Assembly (NCBI RefSeq): GCF_000213175.1
Contig: NW_009799179.1
Location: forward strand, 5,925,658 to 5,989,657
Reading direction: 5' to 3'
DNA from: Neurospora tetrasperma FGSC 2508
Taxonomy: Eukaryota; Ascomycota; Sordariomycetes; Sordariales; Sordariaceae
DNA: 64,000 nucleotides
The notes beneath the pieces were generated by a model. It ran no database searches. It had not been told where the DNA came from and was given only the letters and a program-made list of their open reading frames with translations. Of this stretch, positions 49,801 through 61,262 are shown one piece after another (position 1 is the first letter of the stretch; every line of letters starts with the position of its first letter). Position numbers and translations under genes: made by a program.

Positions 49801-50490
49801 ATAAACTATATAATAAGCCCTAATCGAAAATATATTAATATTATAAGGAGAGGTAAAGGACCCTATACTAAGAGAGAAGGAGAAATAGTTAAAAGAGGCA
49901 ATAAGGAGAGAGTAAGTAGTAAAATAGTACGTAAAGGTAATTAAAGTAATAAGAAAGAGGAGGCGTTTAAATACTATAAAAGCGTCTATATAATTCGATA
50001 AAATTATATTATAGTATTATATATAGCTTAATATGAATAAGAATTTTATATTATATTACCTATTGAAAATTATAAGCTCCCTACTAATATAAATAAAAAC
50101 TGGGAAGATAGGTTTATATATATTCCTTTTCGAGAGGAAAGTATTAGGCGTAACGATACTATTCTACCGGTATAGTATAAGTAAGGAAATATTCGAATAT
50201 ATAGTGTTAAAATACTGGGAAACGGAATATATATAATTATAAAACGAAAGTGCGCTTATATAACTAATAAACGAAGAAGAGCTTTATAATAAATTTAAAA
50301 CGAATACGGAACGGATCCTACAATAGGCCTTATAATTAGGGAGGTTATAGGAATATAAATTAGTAATTAAAATTAAGAGAATAAAAGAAGTAAAAGAAAC
50401 GTTAGAAGGTATAGATTAGTATAAATTAATTATGTATATAAAAAACCCGGCTAGGACTAGGAATTACCTAACCGAAGAGAAACTATATTA
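46900..50490 (+). pseudogene. LINE-B ORF2 remnant (endonuclease, RT, zinc-binding C-terminus)
   Basis: Plus strand. The endonuclease region lies at about 46900-47750, recognised by ENRGSRIFL (near 47490) and FYSIIDYIQ (near 47600, from the STIDYT-type Asp motif). In the RT, a block from about 48795 reads like GAFDQVN..LLYTLRKKG, followed by the altered GLPQGSPLSPILF block at about 48987-49030 and VNFINDINIFA at about 49066-49100, where the first Asp of the YVDD-like box is Asn. The end at about 50100-50280 resembles the C-terminal Cys/His region of LINE polyproteins (KTGKIGLYIFLFERK...CRYSMGKETFEHMVLK-like). RIP-type stops are very frequent. A C-rich stretch near 48570-48680 may be a zinc knuckle, but I am unsure. 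Confidence 0.75.
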
Positions 50491-50639
50491 AAATTAATAG
50501 GAAGCCGGCTAAATATATATAAAATAACCCTAGAGAAATTAAATTATATTTAAACCGGTAGAATAATAAAAGATTAATTATTCTATAACGCTAAACTTAA
50601 ATATTATATTAATAATAAGAATATTATAAGCTTTATTAT

Positions 50640-51880
50640 TATTAGGGCTATAATCCTCCTCCTTGAAATCCTCTTCGTTGGAATTTATTTCCGAATCCTT
50701 AATATCGAGGGGGATACTATTAAATACTATCTTCTAATTGTAGTAGGACCGACTAAATAAAAGATTAATAACCGAACTTAAATTTAGAATATAATTATAA
50801 ATATTATAAACAGTCTATTCAATACTAGATAATTATATAAAGAGGGTTAGTAAAAGAGTAGACGAAGGAATATTATAAAGTACTTATAATAGAAAAATAA
50901 TTATTAAAACTATTCTACTTAATATAAATTACTATTATTCCGTCGCTAATATATTTAATATCGATAGTAATATATTCAATTTTATTGGAAAAGGTATAAA
51001 TAATCTCCTTAACCTTCGTAATATAAAAACGAATTACAATAACATCGCTATAAAATATAGAGAAGTCTATAGAGGGATCGATAGTAGTATAAATAATAAA
51101 CTTTCTCTTTTTTATAGAAAATTCAATAGTAATCGCCAAATTTAAAATTAGGAGGTCGCTAACCGAAGATAATTTAGCACCGATATAATTTATTACAACC
51201 TATATAACGGCTATCTTCTATACTTTACTAATAAGGGCCTTAAAATTGTAACCCTTAAATAGGTTATAGCCGTATAATACTATAACGGATTCGATAAAGG
51301 CGTAAATTAAAAGAATAAATTTACTATTAAAATACTCTTCAATCTTCTTCGCTACTCTATACTTACAATAAGGATTACTAAAATAAATTACCTTAAAAAT
51401 TAAATATAATAATATTAAAGCGATAGAATAGAGACTTATAAGGATTTTATATATATTAGACCTAATTGAAAGCCTCCCTAAAAGAACCTATATCTTAGAA
51501 AATCTTAAGGAGGATATAATATAAATTATAAATATATATATTATACTAAATAAAGCCGTTAAAGGGCCGAAAATATACTATAGCGGCGCCCTTCTTATTA
51601 AGGTTCTCCTTAATAAGGTACTTCCTAACCTTCTCTAAAGTATTAGCTATAATAGGAGTATTATAATTAGTAGGAAGCGAATTAGTAGGGCCGGCGTTAA
51701 AAGTTACAACGTCTAATACTATATTGCCCTCTAAATTAATAGACGGAGCTACAACTTTTAACGCCTTTATAATAAAAGTCTTCTTAGCTGTAGTACTAGT
51801 ATTAGGAAGTATCTTATAAAATATAGTACGAATATAATAAAACTAATTTAAAGTAAATATAATTGTAGGGCGGTAGTAGG
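50640..51880 (-). pseudogene. Unrecognised antisense open stretch in the LINE-B 3' part
   Basis: On the minus strand several long partly open pieces lie between 51880 and 50640: one block near 51780-51590 (for example IKALKVVAPSINLEGNIVLD), then one frame with few stops from about 51345 to 50915, whose last 74 codons (51139-50915) are fully open, Ile/Tyr-rich and end YISDGIIVIYIK. No family is recognised. It lies beyond the LINE-B ORF2 and before its tail, on the opposite strand, so it may be an insert, an extra antisense ORF or chance. Confidence 0.35.
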
Positions 51881-52869
51881 TTCGGCTAGAAGGCGGATAT
51901 AATGTAGTGGAGGTAGTAGCGTAGTATAAAGAAAAAAGAAAAGAAGGAAGGAGAGAGCTAGGTCGAAGTTTCCTTTAAAGGATTCTAGGAGGCTTAGGAT
52001 AATATAATTAAAAAAAGATAGGATAAAAGACTACCAATTGCGGGGAGTTTATAATACAAAGGACGGCAATGGGACGGCGACGGGTTGGGGCCGGGCGATT
52101 ATATATATAATATAAGTTTATAGCTTCGGTTATAATAGTGAAATTATATTAAGAGGATGCAAAATAGGAAAGGCACGGGGCCGATACGGCACCGTTACAA
52201 TAGCGAAGCGGAGGGTTTTTATCCGGCTATAAGGTACGGTTTATCCTACCAATTACGAACGAAGTAATACCGTATGTCTACGGGGCGAACTATATATATA
52301 GTTAGCGTGTATAAGACTAATAATAATATAATGGGCGTAAATATTTTCCTAGCGATAGAATTTCGCTATATATCTAATTCCCTAATATTTATAGTATTAT
52401 TAAACGTTATTTGAAATTTAGAACGATTCGTATAAATATATACCGCCGTTTTAAAGGAAGAGGTTGTCCTAAAGGAAGTATACTATTCACGAAGTAGTAA
52501 CTTCCATTACAAATAACTTTCTATTCTCTCCGTTCCTTCTCTTCTAAAATTAAATTTTAATAATAGTTACCTCCTTCTTTTTATCCTTTACTATATTTAT
52601 TAAAATTTCCGATATAATATAATTATTAATATTATCCTAGGGTATACCCCGGATAAGAACGCGTATAGTACTTATAGTAATAAAAATATCCTTATTAAGG
52701 ATTTTTTTAACCTATATTTAATTTTACTAATACTAATTATATATAGACTTATTGAATATAATTATATAATCTCCTATTATTAATATTCTAATAGTCGTAC
52801 GGACTATTAAATTAAATTTCGTTTTACTTAAAATCGTTATTAAGGCTGTTTTTATATTTTTATTCGAAT

Positions 52870-53543
52870 AATTTATAAATTCGATAGTAATTATCGCTCG
52901 TTTAATTATAAATTACTATTCGAAGTTAAAAAGGATAAATTTCTTAGTAATAATAATAAATAATTATTAGAGGGTAATACTAATTTTATTTAAAATAGTT
53001 TTCGCTATAATATCGGCTTATTATTTTCGTACCTCCTAAATACCTTTTTTAATTTCTTTTAAAATATCCTTCTTTAAATTATCGAAATCCTTCTTAGTAA
53101 TAAATTAGTCGGTTCTAACTTTATTAACCTCGGGTCGTACGGACCTACCTTTTCTAATACGTACCTTCGCGAATTCGAGAAGTAACTTTTAAATTTAGCG
53201 TCGGTCTTCGGTCGAAATAATATTATAATCCGCAAATTTATTCGCCTTAGTAAAAAACTTCTTTAATATTTTATTATCTTCCTCTATTTTGTCCGAAGTC
53301 TTTGCAGTGAGTACGGCTTTGGGGTTATTATATATTGAAATTTCTACGAGCGGGTTATAAACACTATTTTCGAGCCTACGAGTACCGCTATGGATAATTA
53401 TCGGTAATAATAATATAACGCTATCGCTATACTCGTCGTAGGATATTGTGAAGGATGTAAACGACCCTCCTGAGTCAATTGCCGTTGTTAGTTTTCGTTT
53501 TGGAGCACTCCTCGACCAGAAATCGGCGTTTCCGGTTTCGGCG
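52870..53543 (-). pseudogene. LINE-A ORF1 start and 5' UTR in copy 2
   Basis: The minus strand aligns with the LINE-A copy 4 pieces (21050-21195, 28620-29166). The coding part reads as a charged protein (TKKDFDNLKKDILKEIKKG near 53095-53035), probably coiled-coil, as ORF1 proteins of Tad1-like LINEs often are. The 5' 150 bases have higher GC and look like a 5' UTR or promoter. Confidence 0.5.
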
Positions 53544-56479
53544 TCGTTTTTTAAGGGCTACGAATAGCTAATAATATTTATTATATAATTCAGATTATAC
53601 GAATTATTAATTTACCTATTCGGACTTTTAAGAGTACTAGCTTCTTTCTAGAACTTTATTAATAATATATTATATAATATCCTTAATATCTATACAATAG
53701 CCTACTTTAATAACGTCCTAATCTTCTTAGAAACCTACAAAGACTATGTTAAATACGTCCAAAAGGTGTTCTAGCGCTTAATTAATATAGGCCTCCAGAT
53801 CGATATTAATAAGTACGAATTCTATACGTAAAGAATTAAATATCTTAGGCTAATTATTACTCCGGGTAGTATTGAAATAAATCTTAAAAAGGTGGAAGCG
53901 GTTATAAAATAGGAAGTATTAACAAATATATACTAATTGTAATAATTCTTAAGATTTACAAACTTTTATAGACGGTTTATCGCCGGCTTCTCCTATATAA
54001 GTAAACTATTATATAAACTTACGAAGAGAATAATCGAATAGAAGTAGGATAAAGAATATAATAATACCTTTGAGGCTTTAAAGACGGTATTTATATTTAT
54101 ACTAGTATTGAAGATCTACGACTAGGAGAAGCCTACGGTTATCGAAGTTAATGCCTTAGACTAGTCGTCGGGGGGTACTCTTTCCTAGATATACGACGGC
54201 GAACTTTACTTAGTAGCCTTCTTTTCCGTACAATATTCGACGGCCAAATATAATTATAATATATATAATAAATAACTATTAGTAATTATTAAAACGTTGG
54301 AGGAATAGAGACTTAAATTAGAAGGAACTACCTAACCCTTTAAAATTAATATAGACTATAAGAACTTAAAAACGATTAGCACTACGAAAAAGTTTACCTT
54401 TAAATATATAAAATGATTAGAATTCTTATTAAAATTCAATTTTTATAATTAAATACTGCTTAAGATTAACGAATATAAAGCCCGATACCCTTAGTCGTAA
54501 ACCTGAGCACGTTCTTAGGGACGAAATAGATAATAGGTTGAAAGCTAGATAGAAGCTACTTATAGATCCCGACTATTTCAATAGAGAATCTTTTAAGGAT
54601 GACCGCTTAATAAATATTAATAGCGAAGGCTCTATAATGAACGCAATATTAAATAAGGGGGTACTTCTAGTAATTTGTACATTGGAGGATAGTTTCGAAG
54701 AAGATAATAATAAATTAGGTATTTATATAAATAATTTAGTAGATCGGACATACGCCAATTCCCTAATAATAAGCGATATTCGCGAAGCTATCCAATCCGG
54801 GATTCGTTAGCTAAAGTACTTCAAAAGAAAATCAAAGATCCCCTTTACCGAATACTATATAGCTAATAATAGAATTATATTCCGGAATAGGTTAGTAATT
54901 CCTCCTAACGACGAAAAAATCTAATTGGAGTTGATCTACCGTACTTATTTATTGGTACAAGGAGGTTACCCGGGTAGAAATAAAACGGTAGTATTAATAC
55001 ATTGGTATTTCTAATTAGGAATAGTCGTAGCGGTAAATGTTTACTATAAGGTATATATTCCCTATAGTAAGACTATAGTTACTAGAACATTACTAGTAGG
55101 ATTTTTAAAGCTTTTACCGATACTATATATTCTTTGGAGGGACATTTCTATTAACTACGTAACCCTATTCCTTAAATTGAGGAGGGCGGGTAGAAGCGTT
55201 AAATACGAATTTATGCTAATTATAGTAAATAGGTTTATAAAAATACAATATTTTGTTCTTATAGAAAGATTATTAACGGAGGAATTAATAGAAAAGTTCA
55301 TTAACCATATTTATATATTTTACAGCTTCCTAATTACTATTATATTTAATAGAGGTATTTAATTTATATTGGCCTTTTAGAAATAACTATTATAAAAATT
55401 AAGTATTAAGCTAAAGTCCTCTACCTTATACTATAAGGAAATAAATAGCCAAACTAAGAGAATTAATATTAAAATAGAATAATATTTGCGGATATTCGTT
55501 AATTAGGCGCAGGATGACTAGGTAGACTAATTACTTTTAGTAGAATTCTAGGGAAATAATTTCAAATTAGCCTCGATAGGGGTTACTCCGTTCTTTACTA
55601 ACTACAATTTTTACCCTCGGATAGGTATAGAACCAACTATACTATTGCTTCTAAATATTACGGATATATAACGAAAGCAGATTTTCAACTCTAATTAGTT
55701 GATCGTATATTTTAAAAAGGTTTAGGACTTCATTAAAATATCCTCCTGATAAATATAAGAGCGTTATAAGGCGGCTATAAATAAGAAATGTACGGATACC
55801 CCTAAATATAAAGTCGGCGATAAAGTAATATTTAATATAAGTAATTACGCTACGGGGCGACTATATAATAAGTTAATACCCCGGTTTGAAGGACCTTTTT
55901 GTATTATAAAGGCTAGTTTATATACGGTAGAATTGGCTCTACCCTAAAATATAAAAGTTACTTATATTATTAATATGTTCTGCATTGAGCCTTATATTAA
56001 GGGACTCCCCAATTAAAGAGAATTAATAATAAACGTTAAAATAAACGAAGGTATAATCGTTACTAGGACGGATAATTTTAAGGAAAATAAGCGTTAGGAG
56101 TTCGATGAGCTATTAGATTACTAAAAGATTAATAGCTCTTAGAAGTATTTCATTAAATAATTATATTACCTGCTAAATTAGCAATTAGTTAAGAACTTTA
56201 ATAGCTATTAAAAATTAATTTAATAACTTTACAACAACTACCAAGAATTCGGCCCTCTACACCCAAATTTTAAAAGAGGGTGGAAAATATAGTAAAAAAT
56301 AAAGATAGCTTTAGAAGTTGAAGCCTAGGACCAACCTCTAATCCTAGCTATAATAATACTAACGGTAGATAACCGGTAAGTAAAAAGAAATATAAAACTA
56401 AATAATAAGTAATATTTTAGTCCCTTACAATTAGGGAGTAAAAAAAAGTACGAAACTAAGCTTTAAGTAATAAAAAAGA

Positions 56480-57035
56480 GGAGTTCAATTTGATTTATTC
56501 CATATACCCTAATTGAATGCTTTATAATATACCCTTTTGTAGGGTAATTATTAGCGGTACCGAGAGATAGTACGTCTTACGGCGGTTTTATATCTCCTAT
56601 TCCCCTAGATAACGGACACTTATAACGGATAAGATTGGAAGATGAGAAGGATTTGAGAGACGTTAGTAGTATAATAATTGAGCGTTTAAAGAGAAAAATA
56701 AATTATAAGTAAGGAATTAAACGTACGAATTTTCCAATTTATACTAGTAGCGGCTACGGGCGTCCTACGTAAACCGCTATACTACAGGCGTCCCTATAGT
56801 ACCCCTAGTAGGGTCAGTAATAATAAGAATTATTAAGGTTCTTTATATACAATAATTGGAGCGTTTTAAGCTGGTTTACGACGTACAGATGGATTGTTAA
56901 AGGTAATAATAGCTCTTATAGCGGAAGGGTTATATTTAGCAATATTTTAACTAGTATTCTACCTTTAAGCGGGAGTTAAGATACCCGGCGGGCGCTAAGT
57001 AGCTTCCCGCCTTAGTAAAAGTTTTGCTAATACCT
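56480..57035 (+). repeat. Shared 3' module, copy 2 (also at 9585-10140)
   Basis: See 9585-10140. Here it lies between the Gypsy integrase/chromodomain region and the 3' LTR. Confidence 0.8.
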
Positions 57036-57135
57036 AATTAGACGTAGCTACGGGAAGGCTGGGTGAGCCCTACTTTATTAATAATAAATATAATATTAGA
57101 TTTTCGAGCGGGAGCATTATTTTGAGGGGGGGTAG

Positions 57136-57371
57136 TATTATAAGCATTATTGCTATATTCCTATATATAGATAGAGGGTACTGTACTACATTAGTATAGT
57201 TAACTGTACAACTACTTGAGTATAGTACAGTAGTCACGTATATACGTGCTGTAGTCCGTGTATTGGATCTATATACAAGCGTGCCCTATATAGTTCTTGT
57301 GCGCGTATAGGATTCTCTTCCTGTTCCTCGCACAACAATCAAAGTCTTACCTTAGTACTTGCTCGCGCCCC
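57136..57371 (+). repeat. Gypsy 3' LTR, borders approximate
   Basis: It starts after a polypurine tract (TTTTGAGGGGGGG, 57120-57132). The right part (57240-57370) keeps CpA/TpG. It ends near CCCCGTGACG, where LINE-A copy 3 begins. No second copy is available to fix the ends. Confidence 0.45.
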
Positions 57372-58370
57372 GTGACGATTGGAGGTTAGGGTTGAACGTT
57401 AAATAAAGAAGGAGGAAAAGAAAAGGAAGGGTATTAGATTTATAATTAATTAAAATAAAATAAGTTTTATTTACGACGATTTTATAAAAGGCGTTGGGGG
57501 TACTAAGTTTTAAATTAAAGTCCGAGATTGTAGTGAAGTTTAAAGTATAATAGAAATAAGGGATTTTATAGATAGTACTATACGAATTAATATATAAATA
57601 TTAGGCGAAGGAAGGGATAGTTATACCGGTTGGGAGGGATTTTGAAATCCTTATTACTATAAAGTAAATGAAAAAATATTGCGGGTTCTAGGAGGCCCGG
57701 AGTTATAAAATTAAAAGAGGACGTATAGCCCGGAAATGGATTAGGGGAAGGGACTTTAGGGTTAAAAGTAAAGTTAATTAGATTAGGGCGAGTACGGTTA
57801 TAATTAGAGGAAATTATATTAAATAATATTATAATAAGGAAGAAGGAAAAGGGAAATTAAGGAAGGGAATTGTAGGGAGGATTATATATATAGAGGAAAA
57901 GGTTTTTGTACTATTATATATAGAGGTAGAATTGTAGAGTAGGAAATAAAGGAACGGGGCGGAAGTAAATATAAATAGGGGTATTAAAGCGGAGGAGTAG
58001 GGAGGTAGATAGGAAGATAAGATAGGAAAGCGGGAGGAAGGCGGAGGAAGGAGCGGTAGGGGTTGAGGCGGAGAAGTAGCGAAGGAGGGCGGCGTTCTTA
58101 GTCCTATTCCTATTGTTCTTATTATTCTAATATTGGAATAATATAGTAAAGGAAGAGACGAAATCGGTTCGTTATAGCGGTGGGTAAAAACCGTTATAGT
58201 TGTAAGTAAAGTAGGAGTAGTGTGGAAAATCTACGGCCGAAATAAAGCTAGAGGTTTTCATCCGGCGGCGTTTAACGCCGTACGGTTTTCCCCTCTAGAG
58301 AACCTGGAGAAGGACCCTATGCCAATAAGGCACTATAGTTATATAGTATAGGGTAAAAGATTATTATTAA
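57372..58370 (+). mobile_element. LINE-A copy 3, 5'-truncated 3' end
   Basis: Reverse complement of 38812-39830 along its whole length, including the 3' hairpin and the ATT-rich tail at 58355-58370. 5' truncation to about 1 kb is typical of LINE insertions. It is inserted at the right edge of the Gypsy 3' LTR. It is RIP-mutated, but less so than copy 2 (for example more GG and CC pairs remain). Confidence 0.8.
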
Positions 58371-58497
58371 TATACCTATTTATTATAGCCCGGGTAATAT
58401 TATATACGGAGTAAAAGAAATATTCGTTGTCTGGGTTTGAATTTGGATTTGAATTTGGACCGGGGTTTTGATTAACGTTAGGATTATAATCTTCCAT
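58371..58497 (-). pseudogene. Truncated unrecognised ORF start with NSNP repeats
   Basis: A minus-strand Met at 58497 opens a frame MEDYNPNVNQNPGPNSNPNS, with a 12-base repeat giving NSNP units, then NEYFFYSVYNITRAI. LINE-A copy 3 cuts it at 58370. Asn/Pro-rich starts occur in gag-like and in host proteins; no family is recognised. Confidence 0.3.
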
Positions 58498-58860
58498 ATT
58501 ATTATTTATATTAATATTCTAATTATTAATATCATCTTCTTAATTATTATTCCTATTACAAATACTAATCTTGTATCGTTTCTGACTATTGAGGGAAGGA
58601 GTAATTGAGATTTATTGACCGTTACGAGGACAACGACAATAATTACGCTGAATTTAATTAATTTAACGGCGGGCTATAATAGTATCCGGAGAGTTTTATA
58701 TAAAAATTATAGTTAACTATATTTAAAATATATTTAGTATTTTAGATATACCTAAAAATTCTTATAAGAAAGAAAGGAGTAACTAAACGTATAACACAAT
58801 TTCAATTTTAAAACTATTTATTAATATTAATAATTCTCTGAAATTATTATACTTATTAAG
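58498..58860. other. Unclassified AT-rich stretch
   Basis: RIP-type composition. It may be upstream sequence of the truncated minus-strand ORF. Nothing else is seen. Confidence 0.3.
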
Positions 58861-59220
58861 GTAGTACCGGTACTGGAACTGGTACTAGAACTGGTACTAG
58901 GGAAAATACAGGGGCCGAGGCAAGTGCCGGGGCCGGGGCTAGGGGACTTTAGCGCAGTAGTAATATAGGGGGTACCATCGGTAGTACTATCGGTAGTAGT
59001 ACTATTAGTAGTACTATAGGCAGAAATAGCTGTAGTAGCTACTCTAATAACTTATTAAATTCCTCTTCGCAATATTCGTATTAAAGTCGAGGTAGTAAAG
59101 GTCTCAGCGGAGGAGGACCTAGCGGTTACTATACCCATTATTATACCGGTCGCTATACCAGTTGCAATCGGTTAGGAGGAGGGGATAATTCAGTAGCATT
59201 TCTCTTCTCACAACAAGTAG
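58861..59220 (+). other. Low-complexity Gly/Thr/Ser-coding stretch
   Basis: A GC-richer patch with 12-base repeats (GGTACTGGAACT type, 58868-58905) and GGTAGTACTATC-type repeats (58978-59020). The plus strand is mostly open and would encode Gly-Thr, Gly-Ser and Tyr-rich sequence. There is no start, domain or partner; it could be a fragment of a repetitive cell-surface-like protein or chance. Confidence 0.3.
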
Positions 59221-59850
59221 CCTATTAATAATAGGATATTAATTATTCGGAACAAACTAACCGATATTGCCTAAATCGTACCTACAACCCCCCGCGGCTC
59301 GGATCGTAGTATTACCTATTATTAAGCATCCTATTTACCCGCAGGTAGTAAAACGATACGGCATATTAGGATTCTATTAATAGCATTTACACATTTTAAA
59401 GGATTTACCGTAAAATAAACAATACCGGTTAACTAACAAGGGAAACACTAAATAGGGATAATAGATATTTGGATAGAATATACTTCGCTTCGTTTATTAC
59501 GATATTCCTGATATATTTATACTAACTTAATAGTATTTCGTTTGTTAATAAAGTAGCAAATAGGTTTATCTTAATCGCATTTCCAGTAATTCCTTATAAG
59601 TACATTTATAATAACAACGAAAAGAAAGATATATAAAGGTGGACCCTAGAAAGAAAGAAACCACTAGAAAAAAAGAAACCCCTAAAAAGGAGAGGAAATC
59701 CTCCGCACCTACAATATCGGGTATTAATAATATAGTGAATAGATAGATAGGAAAGGGAGAATTAATTCAATAAACGGGATCTAGAAAGGTAGGATTTAGA
59801 AAGTAGGATCTATATCTACTATCGAATTTACAATAATACCTAATTATAGG
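59221..59850. other. Unclassified stretch, moderately mutated
   Basis: Contains an A-rich imperfect tandem (AAAGAAACC, 59660-59690) and TAGATAGATAGG. No coding frame is recognised. Confidence 0.3.
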
Positions 59851-59857
59851 TTTTCGT

Positions 59858-60105
59858 TAATTTTCTTTCGGGGGTAGAATTTTAGGTTAGTAATAAGTAG
59901 GATAGTCTATCCAATAGTCCTTACGCGTATGAAAAGATAGTTTCGTTGACTTTCTTTCGAGGGTAGAATTTTAGGTTAGTAATAAATAGACTACTCTATC
60001 CAACAATCCAGCTCCCCCATTATAGGTTAGTAATTAGTAAGATGGTCTACCCAACAACTCCTTTCGAAGGTAGAACTTTAGGTTGGTAATAAGTAGAAGG
60101 GAGAG
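59858..60105. repeat. Irregular direct repeat, four copies of a 40-55 bp unit
   Basis: Units like TTTAGGTTAGTAATAAGTAGG preceded by TTTCG-GGGTAGAA and followed by TCTATCCAACAATCC lie near 59866, 59958, 60024 (partial) and 60062. Spacing falls from about 90 to 40 bases. Function unknown. Confidence 0.65.
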
Positions 60106-60329
60106 TTTAAAATTTAAAACGGGGGGGGGGAAGCGAAATTCTTATACCCCGCGCGGGCTAGTTTACCGGTCGGTCGCCGGGCGCTTATCACTTACCAGTC
60201 GCTTACTGGAATAGGAAAATTATCACCTTCTAATAATAGGCGTTTATAACCGTCGCAATAATTTATTTGGCGGTGAGCCGGGTATTAAAATTAAATTGCA
60301 GTAATAATATTAATATTATTATTAGAAGG

Positions 60330-60690
60330 TTGAAAGTCGAAGTTAAATAGCGGGAGGTTTATAACGTAAATAGTTAGCCAGTACGGGTGCTAGACCAATT
60401 AGCGGCAGCGCTAATACTAAATATTTACTAGCCGTCTATTAGACTAGTTAACTAACTATTATTTAGAAAAGGAAAAATCCAGTACATACAGGCACAAACT
60501 GTAATCGACACTATCCGCGAAGTAGCCAATTAGAGTATAGCTTGGTAAGACGCTCAAGCCAATACTAGGGCCGTACTACGGATCTAACCAATAAAAGCGC
60601 AAGAAACTTCAATAAAGAAACCTAGCTATAAACGAACCGTCCCTCAACAGTCCGTTCGGTGGATGAGGGTCATGAATGAGCCCCTCTGAG
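60330..60690 (+). pseudogene. Unrecognised decayed coding stretch
   Basis: The plus strand is nearly open with a few RIP-type stops and reads as a helical, Gln/Arg-rich protein (IYQPSIRLVNQLLF, then IQAQTVIDTIREVANQSIAQ, then KRTVPQQSVRWM). The last 100 bases are not RIP-mutated. No family is recognised. It might be an ORF1/gag-like protein. Confidence 0.35.
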
Positions 60691-61144
60691 ACAGTGAATG
60701 TCATCCACCTCTGAACAGTTGAAGCACGCTTCAATTACGGTATAGCTTTTTTCTTTAGTATAAATAATATAGAAGGAGGTTTTTCTTGTATAGGGATAGG
60801 GAGATTAATTGTGATAGAGTTTACTTGCCCGCACCCCCCAAAAACTTACACGCACCCACCTGGTCAAGTTGACGGCTATTATGTAAAATATGTCGTTTTA
60901 ACTGTAAAAATCGTGATTTCTCATGTTATATATAAGGCTACCCAAGTAAATCCATTGTAAGTTTTGATCTTAGCGGATAAGTAAATCTAATAGCGCCAAT
61001 CTAGTTAAGTAATACTTTTATGGTATTGTAAGCTCACAATAGCGTTTATTATCTACTTTAGATACTCATATTTAGAAGCTCTAATTCTAATGAGCGCTCT
61101 ATTAACTCAAAGAGCTCGTTAGAGAGCTTAGATAAGGAGGAAGT

Positions 61145-61262
61145 AGATAATAACTTAATGGCATCCTCTCTCCCTCTCCCTCTCCCTCCCTCCTTGTCCC
61201 TCCCCTTGTCTCCCTTATTATTTCCCTCATTATCTCCCTCCTCCTTCTCCCTCGCCGTTTAC
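61145..61262. repeat. Pyrimidine tract (CTCCCT)n
   Basis: CTCTCTCCCT/CTCCCTCC runs in the plus strand; on the minus strand they encode a Glu/Gly/Arg-rich end of the MULE-E protein. Confidence 0.7.

Larger units (their letters stand above)
44547..52326 (+). mobile_element. LINE-B (Tad1-like) inserted in LINE-A copy 2
   Basis: A plus-strand LINE of about 7.8 kb. Its insertion duplicated up to 15 bp of the LINE-A target: TATAATGGGCGTAAA at 44532-44546 and again at 52327-52341. The right end carries a CTAATAATAATA tail, as expected for target-primed insertion in the plus orientation. It contains an ORF1 region (about 44840-46900, partly lost in an assembly gap), endonuclease and RT (46900-50490), and a 1.8-kb 3' part. 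RIP-mutated throughout. Confidence 0.85.
38812..53543 (-). mobile_element. LINE-A copy 2, near full length, split by LINE-B
   Basis: Minus-strand LINE whose 3' end at 38812 is marked by an ATT-rich tail (complement of GATTATTATTATTC), the same tail as LINE-A copy 3 at 58370. It runs 38812-44531, is interrupted by LINE-B (44547-52326), and resumes to 53543, where its 5' end (start of GACGCCGAAACCGG on the minus strand) coincides with that of copy 4. Total own length is about 7 kb, as for Tad1. The right flank is mid-RT of a Gypsy element and the left flank MULE-C, so no clean target duplication is seen. Heavily RIP-mutated. Confidence 0.8.
53544..57371 (+). mobile_element. Ty3/Gypsy LTR retrotransposon, broken, 5' part missing
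   Basis: Fossil Gypsy element on the plus strand. The domain order is RT (from its middle, 53560-53950), RNase H (about 54050-54480), integrase with zinc-binding and core parts (about 54900-55700) and a C-terminal part that may be a chromodomain (about 55990-56200); RNase H before integrase with RT first is the Gypsy order. The 3' non-coding part holds the module shared with Copia-1, a poly-G tract and a 3' LTR. The left end is LINE-A copy 2. RIP-mutated with many breaks; inactive. Confidence 0.8.

Noticed and set aside
60648-60725. Possible C/D-box snoRNA: GGATGA, two CTGA motifs and a short terminal stem (TCAAC/GTTGA)
   Set aside because: The C box is imperfect, and the stretch overlaps the unmutated end of a coding remnant; too weak to call.
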